A stretch of 33,132 nt of DNA, taken from NCBI GenBank assembly GCA_004078665.1, contig SCFO01000014.1:1-33132 (forward strand), read 5' to 3'. Below are positions 26,239 through 33,132 of the stretch, one piece after another; position 1 is the stretch's first letter; every line of letters begins with the position of its first letter. Under the pieces are notes generated by a model. That model was not told where the DNA came from. It saw nothing but the letters and a program-made list of their open reading frames with translations, and made no database searches. The translations under genes and the position numbers were made by a program. Origin of the DNA: Halobacillus fulvus. Its GTDB lineage: Bacteria; Bacillota; Bacilli; Bacillales; Halobacillaceae.

Positions 26239-26273
26239 AAGTCACACCTTCCGTCCAGAGGGTGTGACTTTTT
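26239..26273 (+). terminator. Terminator of ftsH
   Basis: AAGTCACACC and GGTGTGACTT form a 10-bp stem with a 12-base loop, followed by Ts. Confidence 0.92.
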
Positions 26274-26379
26274 CTTGGTATGGAATCATGAAGGTTTGCC
26301 CATGAGTTTTTTTACCCTAAAACAGGTAAAATATGTGATATGATAAGACCCGAAGGAATTTGTACGGGAGGATGGAAGG

Positions 26380-27171
26380 ATGAATTTTGTTCTGGATGTT
26401 GGGAACACGAATACAGTTCTTGGTGTTTTCGATCAAGGTGAACTGAAGTACCAGTGGCGGATCAAAACGGATCGTCATAAGACGGAAGATGAATTCGGCA
26501 TGCTGATCAAATCTCTTTTTGATTACGAGGGCTTGCGATTCGAAGATATGGAGGGCGTCATCATCTCCTCTGTTGTTCCACCCATTATGTTTGCACTTGA
26601 GCGGATGTCTCGTTATTATTTTAAAAAGCAACCTATGATTATTGGTGATGGTCTCGTGGATGCGGGACTTCCTATGAAATATCCGCACCCTGAAGAAATA
26701 GGTGCTGACCGGATTGTCAATGCTGTAGGGGCTATTGGAGAATATAAGCTGCCGTTAGTTATTATCGATTTTGGTACGGCCACGACGTATTGTTATATAA
26801 ATGAACAAGGAGAATATCTGGGAGGAGCGATCGCCCCCGGCATTAATATTTCGATGGAGGCCCTTTATGCCAAAGCGGCGAAGCTTCCGAAAATTGAAAT
26901 CAAGCGCCCGGAGCATGTGATCGGTCAAAGTACGGTGGAAGCCATGCAGTCCGGTGTTTTCTATGGATATGTCGGTCAGGTCGACGAAGTGGTTCGCCGT
27001 ATGAAAGAAACGTCGGATCAGACGCCGACGGTGATCGCGACAGGTGGATTAGCTTCGCTGATTGCGGATCAGTCGAGTACGATTGATCACGTCGATCCTT
27101 TTCTCACGCTGAAAGGACTTCACAAGATTTACGAGCGCAACAAAAGAAAAAATGCTTTCAAAGGAGAATGA
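26380..27171 (+). CDS. coaX: Type III pantothenate kinase
   Basis: CoaX phosphorylates pantothenate as the first step of coenzyme A synthesis; type III enzymes are not feedback-inhibited by CoA and need a monovalent cation. The 263-residue protein has the ASKHA phosphate-binding loop [13 protein letters not shown] (residues 5-17), [11 protein letters not shown] and a second phosphate motif [18 protein letters not shown] lies ahead of the ATG. It is 6 bases from hslO. A TTTACC/GGTAAA dyad lies 52-68 bases upstream in the promoter region, which has no convincing -35. Confidence 0.95.
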   Translation: MNFVLDVGNTNTVLGVFDQGELKYQWRIKTDRHKTEDEFGMLIKSLFDYEGLRFEDMEGVIISSVVPPIMFALERMSRYYFKKQPMIIGDGLVDAGLPMKYPHPEEIGADRIVNAVGAIGEYKLPLVIIDFGTATTYCYINEQGEYLGGAIAPGINISMEALYAKAAKLPKIEIKRPEHVIGQSTVEAMQSGVFYGYVGQVDEVVRRMKETSDQTPTVIATGGLASLIADQSSTIDHVDPFLTLKGLHKIYERNKRKNAFKGE

Positions 27172-27177
27172 TAAGCC

Positions 27178-28059
27178 ATGTCAGATTATTTAGTTCGTGC
27201 TATTGCTTTTGATGGACAGGTTCGTGCTTACGCTGTCCAGTCCACACAAACCGTTGAAGAAGCTCGCCGCAGACAGGATACATGGGCGACGACTTCTGCT
27301 GCCCTCGGCCGTACGTTGACGATCAGCTCGATGATGGGAGCTATGCTCAAGGGCGACGAGAAAATGACCATCAAAGTAGAGGGGGATGGACCAGCGGGTG
27401 CTATCATCGCTGATGCGAATGCAAAAGGTGAAGTCCGTGGCTATATTAAAAACCCTCATGTCGACTTCGAGTTGAATGATCAAGGGAAGCTGGATGTTTC
27501 CCGCGCAGTCGGTACCAGCGGAACATTGAGTATCGTGAAAGATCTCGGAATGCGTGATCACTTCACAGGGCAGGTGCCGCTCATTTCCGGGGAAATCAGT
27601 GAGGACTTCACGTATTATTTCGCTAACTCTGAACAGGTTCCTTCTGCCGTTGGAGCGGGTGTACTTGTAGATACAGACTATTCGATTCTCGCCTCTGGCG
27701 GATTCATTATTCAAATGATGCCTGGAGCGGATGATGAGACGACAAGCGAGATTGAAAAGCGCTTATCGGAGATGCCTGCCATCTCAAGCCTGGTACGTGA
27801 CGGGAAATCTCCAGAGGAAATCCTTCACGTCGTATTAGGTGAAGAAAATGTAAAAGTATTGGATACCCTTCCGGTCGAGTTCAAGTGTCATTGTTCAAGA
27901 GAACGTGTGGAAACAGCAATTGCAAGTCTTGGGGACGAGGAAATCCAGCGCATGATCGACGAAGATCAAGGCGCAGAGGCGAAGTGCCATTTCTGTAACG
28001 AAGATTATCAGTTCAATGTAGACGATTTGGAAGAACTTCAGTCCAACGACGCAAAATAA
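27178..28059 (+). CDS. hslO: Hsp33, redox-regulated chaperone
   Basis: Hsp33 is a holdase that becomes active when oxidants release its zinc. The 293 residues end with the zinc-binding pairs CHC (Cys237, Cys239) and CHFC (Cys270, Cys273), spaced as in the family. The N-terminal chaperone domain includes [19 protein letters not shown] and [10 protein letters not shown]. The gene follows coaX with a 6-base gap and shares its transcript, the same neighbourhood as in B. subtilis. The peptidyl-prolyl isomerase gene (yacD) that often follows hslO is missing here. Confidence 0.96.
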   Translation: MSDYLVRAIAFDGQVRAYAVQSTQTVEEARRRQDTWATTSAALGRTLTISSMMGAMLKGDEKMTIKVEGDGPAGAIIADANAKGEVRGYIKNPHVDFELNDQGKLDVSRAVGTSGTLSIVKDLGMRDHFTGQVPLISGEISEDFTYYFANSEQVPSAVGAGVLVDTDYSILASGGFIIQMMPGADDETTSEIEKRLSEMPAISSLVRDGKSPEEILHVVLGEENVKVLDTLPVEFKCHCSRERVETAIASLGDEEIQRMIDEDQGAEAKCHFCNEDYQFNVDDLEELQSNDAK

Positions 28060-28078
28060 TCACAATCCTGATATAATG

Positions 28079-28110
28079 AAAGGGCGGAACCAAGAGTTTC
28101 GCCCTTTTTT
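28079..28110 (+). terminator. Terminator of coaX-hslO
   Basis: An AAAGGGCG/CGCCCTTT stem with an internal imperfect part is followed by Ts. A TATAAT (28072-28077) just upstream has no -35 and is probably chance. Confidence 0.8.
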
Positions 28111-28134
28111 GATCTTTTGATAAGGTAGAAATGT

Positions 28135-28163
28135 TTGACAATGAATACGGACTTCAGTACATT
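28135..28163 (+). promoter_or_regulatory. Sigma-A promoter of cysK
   Basis: TTGACA (28135-28140) and TACATT (28158-28163) are 17 bases apart, with 43 bases to the chosen start. Confidence 0.85.
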
Positions 28164-28167
28164 AGAC

Positions 28168-28196
28168 TTAAATCCTATTAAAATACTTGGTTTTAG
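28168..28196 (+). promoter_or_regulatory. Possible CymR operator before cysK
   Basis: An imperfect dyad, TTAAATCC (28168-28175) and GGTTTTAG (28189-28196), flanks an A/T-rich middle and begins just after the -10. In B. subtilis the cysteine regulator CymR with CysK represses cysK from an A/T-rich site of similar layout. The fit to the published consensus is only partial. Confidence 0.35.
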
Positions 28197-28206
28197 GAGT
28201 GAGATG

Positions 28207-29133
28207 ATGAGAGTAGTCAACAATGTAAGTGAACTTGTAGGCCGGACACCCCTTGTGAAATTGAACCGAAGTGCGGATGAAGACAGCGCGGATATTTACT
28301 TGAAGCTGGAGTACATGAATCCAGGAAGCTCTGTCAAAGACCGTATTGCTTTATCGATGATCGAGGAAGCTGAAAAGGCAGGAGAGCTGAAAGAAGGTGA
28401 CACGATTGTGGAACCGACAAGTGGGAACACGGGAATTGGCCTTGCGATGATTGCGGCAGCTAAAGGATACAAATCCGTCCTTGTCATGCCGGACACGATG
28501 AGCCAAGAACGTCGTAACCTACTTCGCGCTTATGGTGCGGACCTTGTCCTTACCCCTGGGAGTGAAGGGATGAAAGGCGCGATCAAAAAAGCAGCCGAAC
28601 TTCACGACAAGCACGGGTACTTCATGCCTCAACAGTTCAATAATGAAGCAAACCCTCTCATCCACGAAAAAACAACAGGACCGGAGATTGTAGAACAAAT
28701 GGGTGATCAACTGGATGCTTTTATTTCTGGAATCGGAACAGGTGGTACGATTACAGGAGCAGGGAAAGTCTTGAAGAAGCATTACCCGAATATCAAAATT
28801 TATGCGATTGAACCTAAAGACTCTCCAGTTCTGTCTGGAGGTCAGCCAGGCCCGCATAAAATCCAAGGAATCGGAGCTGGATTTGTCCCTGGTATCCTGG
28901 ATACAGAAATTTATGATGAAGTGTACCAGGTTACGAAAGAAGATTCGTTCACGGCAGCACGTGAAGCAGCAAGAAAAGATGGGATTCTCGGTGGTATCTC
29001 CTCAGGTTCTGCGATTCATGTCGCCAAAGAAGTAGCGAAGAAGCTCGGAAAAGGTAAGAAAGTCGTGGCAATCATTCCTAGTAACGGGGAGAGGTATTTA
29101 TCCACTCCGCTTTACCAGTTCGACGAAGAATAA
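28207..29133 (+). CDS. cysK: Cysteine synthase A (O-acetylserine sulfhydrylase)
   Basis: CysK makes cysteine from O-acetylserine and sulfide with pyridoxal phosphate. The 308 residues (B. subtilis 308) carry the PLP lysine in SSVKDR (Lys44), the substrate loop [13 protein letters not shown], and [14 protein letters not shown] for the cofactor phosphate. Two ATGs lie at 28204 and 28207; AGGAG (28195-28199) is seven bases from the second, which I use. In Bacillus, CysK also partners CymR. Here folP follows directly, without the pabB-pabA-pabC genes found in B. subtilis. Confidence 0.96.
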   Translation: MRVVNNVSELVGRTPLVKLNRSADEDSADIYLKLEYMNPGSSVKDRIALSMIEEAEKAGELKEGDTIVEPTSGNTGIGLAMIAAAKGYKSVLVMPDTMSQERRNLLRAYGADLVLTPGSEGMKGAIKKAAELHDKHGYFMPQQFNNEANPLIHEKTTGPEIVEQMGDQLDAFISGIGTGGTITGAGKVLKKHYPNIKIYAIEPKDSPVLSGGQPGPHKIQGIGAGFVPGILDTEIYDEVYQVTKEDSFTAAREAARKDGILGGISSGSAIHVAKEVAKKLGKGKKVVAIIPSNGERYLSTPLYQFDEE

Positions 29134-29140
29134 ACGACAC

Positions 29141-29169
29141 AACGTCCTCCTATTGGGAGGGCGTTTTTC
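29141..29169 (+). terminator. Terminator of cysK
   Basis: AACGTCCTCC and GGAGGGCGTT pair with one wobble, followed by TTTTTC. Confidence 0.85.
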
Positions 29170-29229
29170 TTTTGGGGAAAAAATGTTGTAAAATGGTGAG
29201 AGAAATTCAGAGGGAAAGAAGGGCTGGTC

Positions 29230-30063
29230 ATGGGGTTTACTTTGACAACAAAAGAAAAGACATACGATTTGGCAACTCAATCCCTGGTGATGGGGATTTT
29301 GAACATCACTCCTGATTCTTTTTCTGATGGGGGACAATATAACAGTGTGGATGCAGCTGTAGCGCAAGCCGTCCAAATGGAAGAGGACGGAGCTCACATC
29401 ATCGATATTGGTGGAGAGTCGACGCGTCCTGGTCACGACCCGGTCACAGAAAAAGAAGAACTGGACAGGGTTTTGCCTGTCATCCGAGCCGTGAAGCAGA
29501 AGGTGAGTCTGCCGATCTCTATCGACACCTACAAGGCGGAAGTCGCAAGGCAAGCGGTAGAAGCAGGTGCCTCGATCATCAATGACGTATGGGGAGCGAA
29601 GAAAGAGCCGGAGATTGCCGAAGTGGCAGCCAACTACGATGTGCCAATCATCCTGATGCACAACCGGGAAAATAAAATATACAATTCGCTCATTGACGAT
29701 ATGAAAGATGATTTAAAGGGTAGTATTCAAATAGCCAGGCAAGCTGGCGTTAAAGACAAACAAATCATCTTGGATCCAGGTGTCGGATTTGCCAAAACAC
29801 CAGAGGATAATTTAATGGTCATGCGTCATCTCCATCAATTTCATGACCTTGGATACCCGCTTTTGCTCGGAAGTTCAAGGAAATCATTTATCGGACTTAC
29901 GCTCGATCTTCCGAAAACCGAACGGATGGAAGGGACAGGTGCTACAGTATGCTACGCCATTTCCCAAGGGGTGCAAATGGTGCGCGTCCATGACGTGAAG
30001 CCAATTGTCCGGATGACGAAAATGATGGATGCGATGATCGGAAAGGGTGGAGATCATGGATAA
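29230..30063 (+). CDS. folP: Dihydropteroate synthase
   Basis: FolP (Sul) joins p-aminobenzoate to the pterin diphosphate in folate synthesis and is the sulfonamide target. The 277-residue protein has both family signatures: MGILNITPDSFSDGG near residue 21 and HIIDIGGESTRPG near 56. Also conserved is IILDPGVGFAKTPEDN. AAAGAAGGG lies before the ATG. The stop overlaps the folB start by 8 bases, so folP-folB-folK form one operon. No pab genes precede it, so p-aminobenzoate must come from elsewhere in the genome or from uptake. Confidence 0.97.
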   Translation: MGFTLTTKEKTYDLATQSLVMGILNITPDSFSDGGQYNSVDAAVAQAVQMEEDGAHIIDIGGESTRPGHDPVTEKEELDRVLPVIRAVKQKVSLPISIDTYKAEVARQAVEAGASIINDVWGAKKEPEIAEVAANYDVPIILMHNRENKIYNSLIDDMKDDLKGSIQIARQAGVKDKQIILDPGVGFAKTPEDNLMVMRHLHQFHDLGYPLLLGSSRKSFIGLTLDLPKTERMEGTGATVCYAISQGVQMVRVHDVKPIVRMTKMMDAMIGKGGDHG

Positions 30064-30421
30064 AATTTATGTCAATCAAATGGAGTTCTGGGGATACCAC
30101 GGGCTTTTCCCTGAAGAAAACAAGCTCGGACAGCGATTTTATGCAGATGTTGAATTGGAGCTTGATTTGACTCCTGCTTCAAAAACGGATGACATGACAA
30201 AGTCGATCGATTACGGAGCGATTTATGAGACGAGTAAAAGAGTAGTCGAAGGGGAAGCGTATAATCTAGTTGAAAGCGTGGCGGAGAAGCTGGCGGGTCA
30301 ACTCCTTGAAGAGTTCGAATTACTCGAGGCTTGCCGAATCACTTTATATAAGCCTGACCCTCCGATTCCGGGCCATTATAAGTCTGTCGCCATCGAAATC
30401 TACCGGAGACGCTCCGAATGA
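30056..30421 (+). CDS. folB: Dihydroneopterin aldolase
   Basis: FolB splits dihydroneopterin to hydroxymethyl-dihydropterin and glycolaldehyde. The 121-residue protein has the conserved GYHGLFPEENKLGQRF, the acidic NLVESVAEKLA and the C-terminal motif KPDPPIPGHYKSVAIEI, with the catalytic lysine in YKPDPPI. The ATG at 30056 starts MDKIYVN like the B. subtilis enzyme; a GTG at 30047 in the same frame is less likely. It overlaps folP by 8 bases and folK by 4 (ATGA). Confidence 0.97.
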   Translation: MDKIYVNQMEFWGYHGLFPEENKLGQRFYADVELELDLTPASKTDDMTKSIDYGAIYETSKRVVEGEAYNLVESVAEKLAGQLLEEFELLEACRITLYKPDPPIPGHYKSVAIEIYRRRSE

Positions 30422-30918
30422 AGCGAGCGTTCATAGCATTAGGCTCCAACCTTGATACACGTGAACAATTTTTATCAGAGGCAATCGGACACCTGGAACG
30501 CCATCCAGAGATCCAGATCGTCCAAAAATCGTCCGTCTACGAAACAGCTCCGGTCGGGTACACGGATCAAAGTGATTTTTTAAATATGGTTGCACTCATA
30601 CGTACGTCGTTGTCCCCGGCCGCCCTTCTCGATTATTGTCAAAGCATCGAAGCCGATTTGGGACGGAAGAGGGTAGTCAAATGGGGGCCGCGCACGATCG
30701 ATCTAGACATTTTGCTATATGATGACGAAAGTGTAGAGGAGGAACACCTTACGATTCCTCACCCCCATATGCATGAGCGGGCATTTGTCATGGTGCCCTT
30801 GGCTGATGTCGACCCGGATGTCATCATTCCTAGGCTTGAACGAAGCGCGAAAGATGTCATTGCTGAACTACCGGAAGAGGATGTTCAAAGCATGCGGGTT
30901 TGGGGTGAAATACAGTAA
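30418..30918 (+). CDS. folK: Hydroxymethyl-dihydropterin pyrophosphokinase
   Basis: FolK transfers pyrophosphate from ATP to the pterin alcohol, giving the substrate of FolP. The 166-residue protein has IALGSNLDTREQFL at the start and the family signature KRVVKWGPRTIDLDILLYDD with the magnesium-binding Asp pair. The C-terminal half has the conserved LTIPHPHMHERAFVMVPLADV. The start is coupled to the folB stop. The usual follow-up genes yazB and dusB (yacF) of B. subtilis are missing; lysS follows after a short gap. Confidence 0.96.
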   Translation: MKRAFIALGSNLDTREQFLSEAIGHLERHPEIQIVQKSSVYETAPVGYTDQSDFLNMVALIRTSLSPAALLDYCQSIEADLGRKRVVKWGPRTIDLDILLYDDESVEEEHLTIPHPHMHERAFVMVPLADVDPDVIIPRLERSAKDVIAELPEEDVQSMRVWGEIQ

Positions 30919-31004
30919 GCTTCCTCATTCGTCCTATACGATCCCGAATTATGGATGGATTCCATTTGGATAGAACCCCCTAAAGCCTGATGACCCCCTG
31001 AGCA

Positions 31005-31033
31005 TTGACAGGGCTTGAGGACTTTTCTATACT
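31005..31033 (+). promoter_or_regulatory. Strong sigma-A promoter of lysS
   Basis: A perfect TTGACA (31005-31010) and TATACT (31028-31033) are 17 bases apart. The predicted start (about 31040) is only some 10 bases before the hairpin at 31050. Confidence 0.88.
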
Positions 31034-31042
31034 AAACGATAG

Positions 31043-32614
<1,572 letters not shown>

Positions 32615-32620
32615 TCAAAG

Positions 32621-32652
32621 AAATCCCTGCTTATACAAGCGGGGATTTTTCT
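32621..32652 (+). terminator. Terminator of lysS
   Basis: AAATCCCTGCTT and AAGCGGGGATTT pair with one wobble around loop ATAC; Ts follow. Confidence 0.88.
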
Positions 32653-32699
32653 TATACCATTCGTTGATTCTTCAGAAAAGTTTTTCATTTAAAATGTTC

Positions 32700-32728
32700 T
32701 TGATTTCAATAGTGAGCCATGGTAAATT
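32700..32728 (+). promoter_or_regulatory. rRNA promoter P1
   Basis: TTGATT and TAAATT are 17 bases apart. A GTCGC motif lies about 9 bases after the -10, as in P2 and P3. Confidence 0.65.
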
Positions 32729-32777
32729 ATTATTTGTCGCGCTAAGAAGGCCGTGGCAAAAACGGCAAAAAAAGTTA

Positions 32778-32807
32778 TTGACTTTTATAATGCAAGCGTG
32801 GTAAATT
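32778..32807 (+). promoter_or_regulatory. rRNA promoter P2
   Basis: TTGACT and TAAATT are 18 bases apart. The upstream AAAAAAGTTATTGACTT block is identical to that of P3. GTCGC follows the -10. Confidence 0.8.
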
Positions 32808-32864
32808 AATAAAGTCGCCAAAACGACAACGTGATTTCAAATTAATATTTCATGAAAAAAGTTA

Positions 32865-32894
32865 TTGACTTCGATAAGCTTCGCGTGATATATT
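32865..32894 (+). promoter_or_regulatory. rRNA promoter P3
   Basis: TTGACT and TATATT are 18 bases apart, followed by GTCGC. It is the closest promoter to the 16S gene, about 150 bases upstream. Confidence 0.85.
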
Positions 32895-32930
32895 AATTGA
32901 GTCGCTGTTTTGAAGCGGCGCACAACATTT

Positions 32931-32946
32931 TGATCTTTGAAAACTG
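32931..32946 (+). promoter_or_regulatory. rRNA leader antitermination boxA-like site
   Basis: TGATCTTTGAAAACTG in the leader fits the boxA-type motif of Bacillus rRNA operons. A small hairpin (GCACATTCGGTGTGC, 33006-33020) lies further on. Confidence 0.7.
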
Positions 32947-33040
32947 AACGAACCAACCAGTATGTCAAAACATTTCTTCTATTATATAGAGGAAAAAGAA
33001 ACAACGCACATTCGGTGTGCAAATGAGCTTTTCAAACTAC

Positions 33041-33132
33041 TTTTATGGAGAGTTTGATCCTGGCTCAGGACGAACGCTGGCGGCGTGCCTAATACATGCA
33101 AGTCGAGCGCGGGAAGCGAGCTGATCCCTTCG
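33041..33132 (+). rRNA. 16S ribosomal RNA, 5' end (cut by window)
   Basis: The gene begins with the universal AGAGTTTGATCCTGGCTCAG and continues GACGAACGCTGGCGGCGTGC, reaching the start of variable region 1 (GAGCGCGGGAAGCGAGC). That variable region has a halophilic-Bacillaceae look (Halobacillus and relatives, recalled from memory). Only 92 bases are inside the window, so the exact 5' end (about 33041) and genus are uncertain. Confidence 0.98.

Noticed and set aside
28072-28077. TATAAT before the hslO terminator as a cysK promoter
   Set aside because: No -35 is present and a terminator follows at once; the TTGACA-N17-TACATT promoter downstream explains cysK better.
30773-30973. Plus-strand 66-codon frame running past the folK stop
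   Set aside because: It is an out-of-frame shadow of folK, without a ribosome site, and does not resemble YazB or DusB.
32778-33040. Possible riboswitch or small RNA before the 16S gene
   Set aside because: The structure is fully explained by tandem rRNA promoters and the standard leader with boxA.

Overview
The window is a piece of a low-GC, endospore-forming Bacillota chromosome. It carries the conserved Bacillaceae block that runs from spoVG to lysS and ends at a ribosomal RNA operon. Gene order follows the Bacillus subtilis purR-rrnW side of the origin. The first bases of the 16S rRNA (variable region 1), the acidic protein tails and the type of intergenic repeat suggest a moderately halophilic relative such as Halobacillus or a neighbouring genus. 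The genus is an inference and has not been tested by a search.

Layout, left to right. Positions 1-370 hold an ambiguous gene edge, two tandem hairpins and a sigma-H promoter. Then follow spoVG, glmU, prs, ctc, pth, fin, mfd and spoVT (to 10.2 kb), the yabM-yabN-rqcP-yabP-yabQ-divIC-yabR run (to 15.6 kb), and a small accessory island with a GNAT acetyltransferase and a methyltransferase broken by one stop codon (16.0-17.4 kb). Two tRNA genes (Glu, Met) lie on the opposite strand. After them come spoIIE-yabS-yabT-tilS-hpt-ftsH-coaX-hslO-cysK, the folate genes folP-folB-folK, lysS, three tandem rRNA promoters and the start of a 16S rRNA gene.

The genes fall into three groups. Housekeeping functions are peptidoglycan precursor (glmU), PRPP (prs), translation quality control (pth, rqcP, tilS, lysS), transcription-coupled repair (mfd), division (divIC), proteostasis (ftsH, hslO), CoA, cysteine and folate synthesis. 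Sporulation functions are spoVG, fin, spoVT, yabP/yabQ, spoIIE, yabS and yabT. Stress response is represented by ctc. The sporulation programme can be read from the promoters: candidate sites for sigma-H (spoVG), sigma-B (ctc), sigma-F (fin, yabS), sigma-G (spoVT) and Spo0A-sigma-A (spoIIE) sit where B. subtilis biology predicts.

Most of the window is conserved core. I see no phage, CRISPR array, secretion cluster or novel multi-gene system. The most unusual items are four copies of an approximately 110-base palindromic intergenic repeat, the one-codon lesion in the methyltransferase, a lysS promoter followed almost at once by a terminator hairpin, the triple rRNA promoter, and losses relative to B. 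subtilis (no pab genes, no dusB-type gene).
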